This document shows, in pieces, positions 1 to 10,265 of a stretch of 64,000 nt of DNA. Positions within the stretch are counted from its first letter, which is position 1, and every line of letters begins with the position of its first letter. Position numbers and translations under genes: made by a program. Source of the stretch: DAOUAE01 sp034433795. GTDB taxonomy: Bacteria; Chloroflexota; UBA6077; FW602-bin22; DAOUAE01. The stretch lies in NCBI GenBank assembly GCA_034433795.1, contig DAOUAE010000017.1, positions 1 to 64,000 of the forward strand, written 5' to 3'. A model generated the notes under the pieces. That model was not told where the DNA came from and searched no databases. It saw only the letters and a list, made by a program, of their open reading frames with translations.

Positions 1-1656
1 GAGCGCCTGCCCGCTCAGCGCCGCAAAGGCCGGGTTGACGTGCCGTAGTCTCCCCTCCCCATCCAGCACCGCCAGCCCCACCGGCGCCGCCCCCAGCACC
101 GCCTCCAACACCGCCCGGGCCCGCGCCTCCTGGGCGTAGAGGCGGGCGTGGGCCAGCAGAACCCCCACGTGGGCGGCCAGCAGGTGGGCCAGGTGGAGGT
201 CGACGGTGGTGAAGGTCCGGCCGGCCCGCTGGTGGGCCACGAAGAGCCCGCCCACCGTCTGGCCCTCCACCTGGAGCGGCACTCCCAGGAGGGCCCGCAA
301 CGGCTGGCCGGGGAAGACCGGCTGGCCGTGGGCGAGGGCGTCCGGGTCGGTGAGGATCAGAGGCTCGCCGTGGATCACGACCCGCGCCAGCAGGTCACCC
401 CCACCCCCTGGGGGGGTGGGGGGCGAGGAGGTGGCCTGGCCGGCCGGAGACGGGCTGTCGGCGGCCGGGTGGGTGACTTCGAAGGTCTCAGTGAGGCGGC
501 CGGTGGCCAGATCGGCGCCGAGAAGAGCCCTGGCCAGGTCGGCCGCCTGCTGAAGGAGGCGGGCGGGGTCGGTCCCGGCTCTCAGGGTCAGGAGGCCCTG
601 GACGAGGCGTTCCAGGCTCTGGCGCAGCTGCTGCTCGGCGGCGTAGGCCTGGGCGTTGGCCAGAGCGCTGGCGCAGAGGTGGCCGAAGGTCGCCAGGGCC
701 GCCAGGTCGTCAGAGACCGCGCTCAGGGGCCGGTCGGTGGTGAAGGCCAGGACCCCCAACAGCCGGTCGCCGACCAGCAGCGGCAGGGCCACGGCGGTCT
801 GGCCGCCCAGGCGGGCCAGCACGGCCTGAGAGGCGGCCGCGTCCGGCGGGATCTGATCCTGGGCGGCCACCTGGACCGCCCGGGTACGGGCGGCCCGGGC
901 GGTGAGGTAGGGAGCGTCATAGGGCAGCGTGGCGGTGGCCGCCAGGATCTCGGCGGGCACGCCCTGGGCGGCCACCCGGCGCAGCAGGCGCGCGTCCTCA
1001 TCGGCCAGGAAGACCTGGAGAGCGCGCGCCTGAAGGGTCTCGCCGGCCAGACTGAGCAGGCGGGCCAGGACGGCGTCGGCGTCGAGGGTCTGGACCAGCG
1101 TCAGGGCGGCCTCCTGGAGGAGGGCGCGGTCGCGCTCGGCCTGGAGATGGGCGGTGAGGTCGCGCGCCAGAAGCACCCCGTGGCAACCGTCGGGCAGGCG
1201 GGCGCCACTGACCTGGACGACGCGTTCAGCGCCCTCGGGCGTGGTGAGCCGGACGGTCAGCACGGTGCCCTCAAAGGGGGGACGCTGGAGGACATTGGGA
1301 GCCAGGGTCAGGGGCTGGCCGTGGTGGTCGCGGGCCTGCCAGCGCTGGGCCAGAGCGGCCAGGTGCCGGGAGCCGGGATCGAGACCGGTCAGGAACGGGC
1401 GGGCAGCCCGGTTGGCCTGAAGAACCTGACCGTCCCGGTCGACCACCAGGGCAGCATCGGGCAGGTGCTCGAGAAGGGCGGCCAGAAAGGCGCGATGGGC
1501 CGCAACCTGGCGAGCCTGGCGCAGCAGGCGGCGGTGCGTCAGCGCGCTCAGAACCAGCAGCCCCAGGAAAAAGAGGGCCAGAACCCCGACCAGCGACGCC
1601 GCGAGCGAGGAGGTGTCGGTCACACCCACGGTGGTGAGAGACAGGCAACAGGTCAT
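1..1656 (-). CDS. PAS/GAF multidomain signal-transduction sensor, C-terminus cut by window edge
   Basis: The minus-strand frame stays open from an ATG at 1656 to base 1, giving 552 visible residues with no stop. A hydrophobic segment at about residues 17-38 is a single membrane anchor. It is followed by a PAS-like domain (about 53-150, with DRDGQVLQANRAA at 73-85), a GAF domain (about 175-318), a second GAF domain (about 353-495) and the start of another PAS domain (513 onward, VLDGEGRLRHVNPAF). This order is typical of membrane-tethered histidine kinases or GGDEF/EAL proteins. The output domain lies outside the window, so the enzymatic activity cannot be assigned. An in-frame stop lies 13 codons upstream, so ATG 1656 is the best start, although no good ribosome binding site precedes it. 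A strong promoter lies about 110 bases upstream. Confidence 0.85.
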   Translation of the reverse strand, partial: MTCCLSLTTVGVTDTSSLAASLVGVLALFFLGLLVLSALTHRRLLRQARQVAAHRAFLAALLEHLPDAALVVDRDGQVLQANRAARPFLTGLDPGSRHLAALAQRWQARDHHGQPLTLAPNVLQRPPFEGTVLTVRLTTPEGAERVVQVSGARLPDGCHGVLLARDLTAHLQAERDRALLQEAALTLVQTLDADAVLARLLSLAGETLQARALQVFLADEDARLLRRVAAQGVPAEILAATATLPYDAPYLTARAARTRAVQVAAQDQIPPDAAASQAVLARLGGQTAVALPLLVGDRLLGVLAFTTDRPLSAVSDDLAALATFGHLCASALANAQAYAAEQQLRQSLERLVQGLLTLRAGTDPARLLQQAADLARALLGADLATGRLTETFEVTHPAADSPSPAGQATSSPPTPPGGGGDLLARVVIHGEPLILTDPDALAHGQPVFPGQPLRALLGVPLQVEGQTVGGLFVAHQRAGRTFTTVDLHLAHLLAAHVGVLLAHARLYAQEARARAVLEAVLGAAPVGLAVLDGEGRLRHVNPAFAALSGQAL

Positions 1657-1775
1657 CGGCTGTTGGTCGTCCCGTCTCGAGGACGGCGCCGCTCACCGCA
1701 GGCCGCCGCACTCTGTCATCAGCCAGCAGGGCCAGTCGTCTCCTCACCGGCCGACCGGGCAGCGAGCGTCTTGCA

Positions 1776-1804
1776 ATTCTACCCTGTCTGCTGGCCAGCG
1801 TCAA
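1776..1804 (-). promoter_or_regulatory. Sigma-70 type promoter for the PAS/GAF sensor
   Basis: On the minus strand TTGACG (-35, 1799-1804) and TAGAAT (-10, 1776-1781) are separated by exactly 17 bases. Transcription would begin near 1769, leaving an untranslated leader of about 110 bases before the sensor start. Confidence 0.7.
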
Positions 1805-1840
1805 TGATATTATCGACCGTGCGGCGAAAAAGTTTAGCCC

Positions 1841-1963
1841 CTACCGGCCGGTCAGGGTCAAAAGCAGCCCGAAGAGGACCAGGGCCGCCAGCAGGAAAAG
1901 CACGACCACCAGCACCGCCAGGATCAGGCGCCAGAGCGAACGCTGCGGTCGTCGACGGGCCAT
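1841..1963 (-). CDS. Small single-span membrane protein, 40 aa
   Basis: The frame encodes MARRRPQRSLWRLILAVLVV followed by further hydrophobic residues and ends LTLTGR. A basic N-terminus (residues 1-12) is followed by one long transmembrane helix (about 13-37). It overlaps the last 40 bases of the upstream Nudix gene, as a translationally coupled downstream gene would. Basic N-terminus plus one helix suggests an inner-membrane microprotein with the N-terminus inside. No family is recognised. The well-formed helix in the frame makes it more likely than chance, but it could still be a spurious ORF. Confidence 0.5.
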   Translation of the reverse strand: MARRRPQRSLWRLILAVLVVVLFLLAALVLFGLLLTLTGR

Positions 1964-2544
1964 GACACCAGCGCCCGGATCAGGAACTGCGACCAGGTCT
2001 CGTGAGCCGCCACCTCGGCCAGCAGCGCCGGCGGGGGGAGGAAACACCCCTCGGTGATGGTCCGATGCTCGCGCACCGTGACCGCCGGCCGCTCCAGGTC
2101 CAGCCGGAACACCACCCCGAAATGGACCGCCCCCACCGCATTCGCATCGTCGTTGAGAAAGCCCATGGGCTGCAGCCGGTACGGGGTGGCCACCACCAGC
2201 TCCTCGTGGACCTCGCGCTCGGCCGCCGTCTCGACCACTCTGGCCAGCGGCCCCGCGCTGTCCGGGGGATTGACGTGCCCCCCGACGCCGATGGAGTACC
2301 GATGGTGCAGGCGCGCCTCGCCCCCGCCGCCGGTGCGCCGGTAGCGGAAGAACCGGTCGCCCCAGCGCAGGACGCAGTAGGGGATGATCTGTTTATAGGC
2401 CGGGTCCTGCTCGGCCCGGGCCCGCTCCAGGAAGAACCCGGCCTCGAGCAGCCGCGCGTAGCGCGGATCGGTCGTAAAGCCCTGGAACCGCCCCAGGCGG
2501 TCCAGCTCCCGCGCCGGAAAGACCAGAACCTGTTCCCCCTCCAT
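1924..2544 (-). CDS. Nudix-like hydrolase, divergent Nudix box
   Basis: This 206-residue protein has the core of a Nudix fold: GVGGHVN at about 86-92, then the helix AAEREVHEEL (107-116), which carries the REVHEEL part of the Nudix box that binds Mg2+. The box is not canonical. The insertion between the Gly and the first Glu is long, and the Gly after the EE pair is replaced by Val. Nudix proteins cleave nucleoside diphosphates linked to another moiety; the substrate here is unknown. Start chosen at ATG 2544, four bases after GGGAGG. It lies 37 bases downstream of the thymidylate kinase stop on the same strand, so the two are probably cotranscribed, which would fit a nucleotide-pool role. Confidence 0.75.
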   Translation of the reverse strand: MEGEQVLVFPARELDRLGRFQGFTTDPRYARLLEAGFFLERARAEQDPAYKQIIPYCVLRWGDRFFRYRRTGGGGEARLHHRYSIGVGGHVNPPDSAGPLARVVETAAEREVHEELVVATPYRLQPMGFLNDDANAVGAVHFGVVFRLDLERPAVTVREHRTITEGCFLPPPALLAEVAAHETWSQFLIRALVSWPVDDRSVRSGA

Positions 2545-2581
2545 CACGCCTCCCGTCTCATTCTACCCGATCCCCGGTCGC

Positions 2582-3262
2582 TCAGACGGCCCGGGCCAGC
2601 GACAGAAGACGAGCCCCGGCCAGCCGCAGCACCTCCCCGGCCGCCTGCTCCAGCAGGGCCTCGGGCGGCTCGGTGGCGTCCAGCACCCGGAACCGCCGGG
2701 GCGACTCGGCCGCCAGCTGCAGAAAGGCGCAGCGGACCGCCCGCTGGAAAGCCAGTCCTTCGCGCTCCAGCCGGTCGGGCGCGCGGTCCCGACAGCGTCG
2801 CCAGGCCTCCTCCGGCGCCAGGTCGAGCAGAAAGGTCAGGTCGGGGGTGAGGCCGTCGAGGACGAAGCGGTGCAGGAGTTCGATGAACACCCGGTCCAGC
2901 CCCCGGACCAGCCCCTGGTAGACCACGGTCGAGTCGACGAACCGATCGCAGATCACGATCTGGCCGGCGGCCAGCGCCGGCCGGATGACGGTGGCGTAGT
3001 GCTGGGCCCGATCGGCGGCGTACAGCAGCAGTTCGGCCGGTGGACAGGGTCCCTCGCCTTCGGGGGCGAGCAGGAGATCGCGGATGCGCGCGCCCAGCGG
3101 CGTGCCCCCCGGCTCGCGGGTCAGCCGCACCGGATAGCCCGCCGCCCGCAGGCGCCCGGCCAGCCCCTCGGCCAGAGTGCTCTTCCCCCCACCGTCAACC
3201 CCCTCGATGGTGACCAGCAGGCCCGGCCAGACCGGGCCGCCGTTCGCCGAACGGTACGTCAT
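2582..3262 (-). CDS. tmk: Thymidylate kinase (dTMP kinase)
   Basis: It phosphorylates dTMP to dTDP with ATP in the cytosol, an essential step of dTTP synthesis. The 226-residue length is slightly above the usual 205-215. The P-loop GVDGGGKS lies at 21-28, the substrate loop REPGGTP at 49-55 and the DR(F)xDS motif at 106-111; RDRAPDRLE is the LID region. About 14 residues precede the first strand, more than usual, but the ATG at 3262 has GGGGAGGACC just upstream. It heads a probable operon with the Nudix gene and the 40-residue membrane protein. In many bacteria tmk sits next to holB; here holA is elsewhere in the window. Confidence 0.95.
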   Translation of the reverse strand: MTYRSANGGPVWPGLLVTIEGVDGGGKSTLAEGLAGRLRAAGYPVRLTREPGGTPLGARIRDLLLAPEGEGPCPPAELLLYAADRAQHYATVIRPALAAGQIVICDRFVDSTVVYQGLVRGLDRVFIELLHRFVLDGLTPDLTFLLDLAPEEAWRRCRDRAPDRLEREGLAFQRAVRCAFLQLAAESPRRFRVLDATEPPEALLEQAAGEVLRLAGARLLSLARAV

Positions 3263-3524
3263 CGGTCCTCCCCGGAGATAGTGTCCGCGGGCCGGATCAC
3301 CGGCCCTGCATCCTCAGCCTACGGTCCCGCTCCGGAGAGGTCTGTTAAAAGAGACCCGCCTCCCGTTAAAACCGACTAAACCCGCCGACGGTCCTCCCCA
3401 CGCCGTCCCGCAAGCCGGGGAGACCGCACCCACCGGAGGCGACGATCCCGGCGAAAGCCCCGCCACGCTCAGCGCGGGAACTCTGACGGGCCCACCGGCG
3501 TCTCAAAGGAGGACATCCCGGGAG

Positions 3525-4403
3525 GTGAAGCGCGCTATGCGACCTCTGGTCATCGCTCTGGGAGTTCTCGGCTGCCTGATCCTCGGCCTGCTCTTCGGGA
3601 TCCTGGCCGGGCCCCGTGTCGAGGGACTGCTCAGCGGTCCGTCCCCGAGCGCTCCCCTGACCGGAGCCGGGGGGCCTTCGCTCGCCCCAGCCGGCGAGAC
3701 GGAACCGCGAGCCCGGCCCGTGGCGCCGTTCGCCTCCGGTCCAGCGGCCGCCCCGGCGTCACCGATCGAGCCACCGGACAGCCGCCCGGTGGTGGGCGTC
3801 AGCCGGGGGCTGGTGGTGACCGGCGAGGGCACGGTGCGGGCTCAGCCCGATCTGGCCGTCCTGACCGTCGGCGTCCAGAGTCAGGCCCCCACCGCTCAGG
3901 AGGCCCAGGCCCGCACCAACGCCGCCATGACCGCCGTCATCGAGCGGTTGAAGCGGCTGGGGCTGCGCGACCAGGACCTCCAGACCAGCGGACTGGGCCT
4001 GCACCCCCTCCAGGAACGGCCCGGCCAGGTCACCGGCTACCAGGCGGTCAACACCCTGATCGTCCAGGTCGCCGACGTCCGGCAGGCCGGCGCGGTGCTC
4101 GACGCGGCCGTCAGCGCCGGGGCCAACACCGCCGGTCCGGTGCGCTTCGGCTTCAAAGACCCCACGGCCCTCCGGCTCCAGGCGCTCACGGCGGCGGTGG
4201 CCCAGGCCCGTCAGAAGGCCGAGGCCATCGCCCGCGCCAGCGGGGTCCAGATCCGCCAGGTCGAGGCGGTGGTCGAGGAGGAGAGCGGCCCTCAGCCGCT
4301 GTTCCGCGAAGCCGTCCCTATGGCCGCCCCCGCCGCGCCCATCGAGCCGGGCCAGGTGGCCCTGACCGTCCGGGTGCGGGTGGTCTTCGCCATCAGCCCG
4401 TAA
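3525..4403 (+). CDS. SIMPL-domain (DUF541) membrane-anchored protein
   Basis: The protein has 292 residues. A transmembrane anchor (about 8-28) is followed by a Pro/Ala/Gly-rich linker (to about 88) and then a SIMPL/DUF541 domain (about 90-290). That domain begins GLVVTGEGTVRAQPD and contains GYQAVNTLIVQV and AVAQARQKAEAIA, all typical of the family. Such proteins are extracytoplasmic and relate to E. coli YggE and mammalian SIMPL; YggE is linked to oxidative stress, but the biochemical role is unresolved. GTG 3525 follows AAAGGAGG by 12 bases; ATG 3537 is an in-frame alternative. The gene is monocistronic or cotranscribed with the tiny ORF downstream. Confidence 0.85.
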   Translation: MKRAMRPLVIALGVLGCLILGLLFGILAGPRVEGLLSGPSPSAPLTGAGGPSLAPAGETEPRARPVAPFASGPAAAPASPIEPPDSRPVVGVSRGLVVTGEGTVRAQPDLAVLTVGVQSQAPTAQEAQARTNAAMTAVIERLKRLGLRDQDLQTSGLGLHPLQERPGQVTGYQAVNTLIVQVADVRQAGAVLDAAVSAGANTAGPVRFGFKDPTALRLQALTAAVAQARQKAEAIARASGVQIRQVEAVVEEESGPQPLFREAVPMAAPAAPIEPGQVALTVRVRVVFAISP

Positions 4404-4488
4404 AGGAGTCATTAAGAAGAACCGGGCCGGGCGTAACGTCGTGCCCCGGCCGGCGTTATACAGGTAGCAATGTCCCGAGGGACCAGGC

Positions 4489-4614
4489 GTGAGTGCACGT
4501 GGGGTGATGGGGATGATGTGGGGGCTCCTCCGATCGCCGACGCTGGGGATTCTCTTCCTGCTCGGGCTGCTCTTCGCCTCACCCCTCCTCTATGACACCC
4601 TGACCCGGCCCTGA
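4489..4614 (+). CDS. Putative small membrane protein, 41 aa
   Basis: A GTG-initiated frame of 41 codons encodes a short Met/Gly-rich N-terminus, one hydrophobic helix (LGILFLLGLLFASPLL, about residues 19-34) and a short polar tail YDTLTRP. It lies between the SIMPL gene and a strong rho-independent terminator that begins 20 bases after its stop, so it would be the last gene of that transcript. The ribosome binding site is weak (GAGGGA). No homologue is recognised. Coding potential rests on the helix and on the terminator placement. Confidence 0.4.
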   Translation: MSARGVMGMMWGLLRSPTLGILFLLGLLFASPLLYDTLTRP

Positions 4615-4633
4615 GAGGCGGTCGGAGGGCACA

Positions 4634-4670
4634 GGGGGCGAGGGAGTGTCTCCCTCGCCCCCGTCTTTTC
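4634..4670 (+). terminator. Rho-independent terminator after the SIMPL/small-ORF transcript
   Basis: A perfect 13-bp stem (4634-4646 with 4650-4662) closes a TGT loop and is followed by GTCTTTTC. On the plus strand this is a classic intrinsic terminator. On the minus strand the same hairpin follows the valS stop codon, with no U-tract after it, so it may also help end valS. Confidence 0.85.
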
Positions 4671-4685
4671 TGGCGATGGCGCCCG

Positions 4686-7355
<2,670 letters not shown>

Positions 7356-7372
7356 AGACCTCTCCCCTCAGC

Positions 7373-7640
7373 AAAAAAGCCCTTCCGCCCCAGGACGGAA
7401 GGACCCGTGGTACCACCTGACGGCGGGCAGCTGGCCCGCCCCTCGGACGCGGGAACGGGCAACCCCGGAGAAACCGACCGGCCCAACCGGGCCCTGGGCT
7501 CCTCGGCTTCCTCGCGACCTGCACCGGCGACGGCCGCCGGGGCCCTCACCCCCGACCACGCCGGTCGATGGCCGGCCCGCCGCGCGACCGTCCGGCCGGC
7601 GTCACGCCACCGGCTTGCCCCGCCGGTCCGGCTATGCTAT
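7373..7640 (-). promoter_or_regulatory. T-box riboswitch leader of valS
   Basis: The minus-strand leader carries the conserved T-box sequence AGGTGGTACCACGG (7405-7418), which binds the acceptor end of uncharged tRNA. It is followed by an intrinsic terminator with stem 7381-7387 / 7396-7402 and six U's (7373-7378). The T-box sequence and the 5' arm of the terminator would form the competing antiterminator. The region up to about 7635 would hold stem I and the specifier loop; a valine specifier codon could not be located by eye. Uncharged tRNA-Val should prevent termination and raise valS expression. Confidence 0.88.
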
Positions 7641-7641
7641 T

Positions 7642-7670
7642 ATTCTAATGCGCTCGGCCAGCCAAGTCAA
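7642..7670 (-). promoter_or_regulatory. valS promoter
   Basis: Minus strand TTGACT (-35, 7665-7670) and TAGAAT (-10, 7642-7647) are spaced by 17 bases, directly upstream of the T-box leader. Confidence 0.8.
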
Positions 7671-7906
7671 GGGAAGCAACCAGGCAGCACCGCTTGCGGG
7701 GCTGGCGACACCGCTGGTGTCAAAAAACCCGGCAGCGCCACCAGCGGTGGCGGCGCGGACGCGCAAACACCCGGATCAGAGGTCGCACGCGGTTGGCTGC
7801 GACATCCATGGGGTGGTGATAGCGGGCCGGCGCGCCCGAGGGTCGCGTCGGTCTACCAGGCAGTCCAGAACCGAACAGAGCCGGGGTCCAACGTGGAGGG
7901 GCAACG

Positions 7907-8302
7907 TTGAACGCGCTCGGCCAGCACCTCCTGATCGAACTGTACGGCTGCGATCCCGCGGTGCTCGACGATGTGGAGCGGGTTCGCGATCTCATGGTCG
8001 GCGCGGCGACCCAGCTCGGTGCCACGATCGTCGCCGAGTTCCACCACAAGTTCCAGCCCTACGGGGTCTCGGTGGTGGTGGTCATCGCCGAGTCGCACCT
8101 CTCGGTCCACACCTGGCCCGAGTACCGGTACGCAGCCGTTGATGTTTTCACCTGCAGTCAGGACCTCTCCCCGTCGGATGTCCTGGAATTCATCGTCTCC
8201 GGCTTCCGGGCGGAGGCGGTCACCACGCTGGAGGTCAAGCGCGGGCTGCTGGTCGCCCGCCCGGCCGTCCCGCCTTTGACCGAGACCGCCCGCGCCCACT
8301 GA
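7907..8302 (+). CDS. speD: S-adenosylmethionine decarboxylase proenzyme (class 1B)
   Basis: A pyruvoyl enzyme making decarboxylated S-adenosylmethionine, the aminopropyl donor for spermidine. The 131 residues match the short bacterial/archaeal class. Autocleavage is expected between Glu62 and Ser63 (AESHLSVHTWPE), turning Ser63 into the pyruvoyl group. His68 (processing) and Cys83 (proton donor) are at the positions known from the Thermotoga enzyme. The start is TTG 7907, six bases after GGAGGGG. No spermidine synthase lies beside it. Downstream it converges on a ZIP transporter across a hairpin-rich spacer. Confidence 0.95.
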   Translation: MNALGQHLLIELYGCDPAVLDDVERVRDLMVGAATQLGATIVAEFHHKFQPYGVSVVVVIAESHLSVHTWPEYRYAAVDVFTCSQDLSPSDVLEFIVSGFRAEAVTTLEVKRGLLVARPAVPPLTETARAH

Positions 8303-8334
8303 CTCCGCCCGGCCGGGACAGAGCCTCCTGCGGC

Positions 8335-8440
8335 GGGACCGCGACCGCTCGGCGGTCCCGAACGCCTGCTGGCTCGCTCGTTATTCGACGCCGGCGGTCT
8401 GGCCGGCGTCCGCCCGATCGTGGTCTTCCGCCGACCACGA
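8335..8440. terminator. Three tandem hairpins between convergent speD and ZIP genes
   Basis: Three adjacent inverted repeats, each with an 8-bp stem, lie at 8335-8342/8352-8359 (GGGACCGC), 8387-8394/8403-8410 (GACGCCGG) and 8418-8425/8433-8440 (TCGTGGTC). None has a clear U-tract. They sit between two converging genes and probably work as a bidirectional transcription barrier or as 3'-end stabilisers. Confidence 0.5.
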
Positions 8441-8458
8441 CGTCCTGGCGGCCGGGCC

Positions 8459-9097
8459 TCAGGTGACCAGGCGCAGCAGGCCCACGATCAGCACGCCCAG
8501 CAGGACGGCCACCACACTGCCGGCCAGCCCCCACTGCCGCTCCTGCCAGCTGAAGTAGGCGAGGGCGAGAAAGCCTCCCCCGGCAAAGGCCAGGGCGCTC
8601 CCCAGGGTCGACGGCGGCAGCCCGGGCAGGAGAAGGGCCACCACCACAAAGCCCAGCCCGATCATCGCCCAGGTGAGGAGATTGCGCCACAGGGCCTGCC
8701 GCAGCGAGAGACCGACGGCGGTGAGCAGGGCGATCACCGCCGCCACCTCCGGGATGAGATGCAGTATCAGCCCGAGGGAGACCAGCAGACCGACCAGCAG
8801 GTTCACACCGTAACTGCTGGCGGCGATCGCCCCCTCCAGGAACGAGTGGAACCAGATCCCCAGGGTCGCCACCCAGGCGATCCCCCGCCGACCGGCAAGG
8901 TCGAGCCCGACGCGCACGCCCAGAAAGACCGCCAGCCCCGCGCCCGCCCACAGCCCGGCGGGCGCGCCTGCCCGGGCCAGCCCCTCGGGCAGCATCTCCA
9001 GAAGGGCCGCGCCCAGAAAGATCCCGGCGGCCAGCGGCAACAGCCAGGGCCAGCGCCGGGCCAGCCGTGCCTCCTCGTCCGGGCCGGGCCTGGACAT
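8459..9097 (-). CDS. ZIP-family divalent metal transporter
   Basis: A 212-residue integral membrane protein with about eight hydrophobic segments. The family's metal-site helices are visible: WFHSFLEGAIAAS in TM4 (His and Glu ligands) and LHLIPEVAAVIALL in TM5, a variant of the HEIPHE motif that lacks the second His. ZIP proteins bring Zn2+, Fe2+ or Mn2+ into the cytosol; the metal here cannot be told. ATG 9097 was chosen because GGAGGTGG stands just upstream; an in-frame ATG eight codons earlier has no such site. The gene lies 89 bases downstream of the recombinase gene on the same strand. Confidence 0.8.
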   Translation of the reverse strand: MSRPGPDEEARLARRWPWLLPLAAGIFLGAALLEMLPEGLARAGAPAGLWAGAGLAVFLGVRVGLDLAGRRGIAWVATLGIWFHSFLEGAIAASSYGVNLLVGLLVSLGLILHLIPEVAAVIALLTAVGLSLRQALWRNLLTWAMIGLGFVVVALLLPGLPPSTLGSALAFAGGGFLALAYFSWQERQWGLAGSVVAVLLGVLIVGLLRLVT

Positions 9098-9186
9098 CGC
9101 CACCTCCGCTGGACCACCCACGGTCCAGCGGCCTCGCCGGCACGTTCCGGGCCCGGGGTGCTCACGGCCGGCCCGGAGGCTGGCGG

Positions 9187-10155
9187 CTACTCGCGCTGGG
9201 CTGAGCCGGCGCCCAGCGGCTCGCCGACGGACCGTGGCCCCACCGACCGCCGGACCGTCTGCACCAGCTGGTGGTAGACCTGGGTGGTGGTGATGCTGGC
9301 GTGACCGAGCAGGGCCTGGACGTCGCGCAGGGCGCTGTTGCGCGCCAGAAGATCGACGGCGAACGAATGGCGCAGGGTATGCGGGGTGATATCGTCGCCC
9401 AGCCCGGCCCGCCGGGCGTACTCTTTGAGGATCAGCCAGAACCCCTGACGGGTGAGGCGTTCGCCCCGGTGGTTGACGAACAGCGCCGGCTCCTCACGAC
9501 GCCGGACCAGGTGCGGCCGGGCCTGAGCGAGATAACGATGGAGGAGCTCGGCCGTGGCCTCGTCGAAGGGGATGATACGCTCGCGCTCCCGGCGCCCGAC
9601 ACAGCGCACGTAGCGGGAGAGCACCTCGACGTCGTCCAGGTTCAGCGCCACCAGCTCGCTGACCCGCAGCCCGGTGGCGTAGAGCAGCCGGAGCATGGCC
9701 GCATCGCGCAGCGCCTCGGGTCCCTGGCGCTGGAGCGGCTGCTGCAGCAGCCGCTCGGCCTCGGCGGGCGTCAGGGTCCGGGGGAGGGTTTTGCCGACCT
9801 TGGGGGGCTCGAGGTTCTCGCTCGGATCCTCTGGCAGAAGGCCCTGGGCCACCAGGAAGTGGCAGAAGGATTTCACGGCCGCGATCTTCCGGGCCAGCGT
9901 CGCCGGGGCGTACCGCTTTTCCTTCAGCCAGACCAGGAAAGCCACCAGGCGGGACCGGGTCAGGGCCAAGCGGTCGCCCCCCCGTGGCGCGAGGTCGAGG
10001 CCATCGCCGGCGAAAGACCGGTCACGGGTCGCGGTGGCGGCCTCCAGGAATTCGCACAGCTGGGACAGGTCGTTCCGGTAAGCGGCGACCGTGTGGGCCG
10101 ACGCTCCCCGCTCGGTGGCCAGATAGTGCAGGTACCGCTCGATCTCCTGGCGCAT
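9187..10155 (-). CDS. Xer-type tyrosine recombinase
   Basis: 322 residues, about 20 longer than E. coli XerC/D. The N-terminal SAM-like core-binding domain (about 1-120) carries an insert around 42-65. The catalytic domain shows Arg164 (ATGLRVSELVAL), His259 and Arg262 (HTLRHSF), His285 (LLGHASITTTQVY) and nucleophile Tyr294. The beta-hairpin Lys of the family appears replaced by Arg (GRRERERIIPF, about 188-197). It probably resolves chromosome dimers at dif, which is not seen here. ATG 10155 follows AGGAGGGGG; an upstream in-frame ATG is less well placed. It has its own promoter upstream. Confidence 0.88.
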   Translation of the reverse strand: MRQEIERYLHYLATERGASAHTVAAYRNDLSQLCEFLEAATATRDRSFAGDGLDLAPRGGDRLALTRSRLVAFLVWLKEKRYAPATLARKIAAVKSFCHFLVAQGLLPEDPSENLEPPKVGKTLPRTLTPAEAERLLQQPLQRQGPEALRDAAMLRLLYATGLRVSELVALNLDDVEVLSRYVRCVGRRERERIIPFDEATAELLHRYLAQARPHLVRRREEPALFVNHRGERLTRQGFWLILKEYARRAGLGDDITPHTLRHSFAVDLLARNSALRDVQALLGHASITTTQVYHQLVQTVRRSVGPRSVGEPLGAGSAQRE

Positions 10156-10199
10156 CGCCCCCTCCTGGGCAGGCCACATCTGTGCGCTCTGCGCGGCCT

Positions 10200-10228
10200 A
10201 TTCTAGTTGCCGGCCTCTCGCCTGTCCA
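10200..10228 (-). promoter_or_regulatory. Promoter of the Xer-type recombinase gene
   Basis: Minus strand TGGACA (-35, 10223-10228) and TAGAAT (-10, 10200-10205) with a 17-base spacer, in the short gap between mreB and the recombinase. Confidence 0.65.
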
Positions 10229-10265
10229 GGACTTGGCAATAAGAAGGCGGTTAAAATTCCCGCGG

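Noticed and set aside
148..1965. Open plus-strand frame of 605 codons
   Set aside because: It is Gly/Gln-rich without domains and is the antisense shadow of the PAS/GAF sensor, whose minus-strand frame translates into clear domains.
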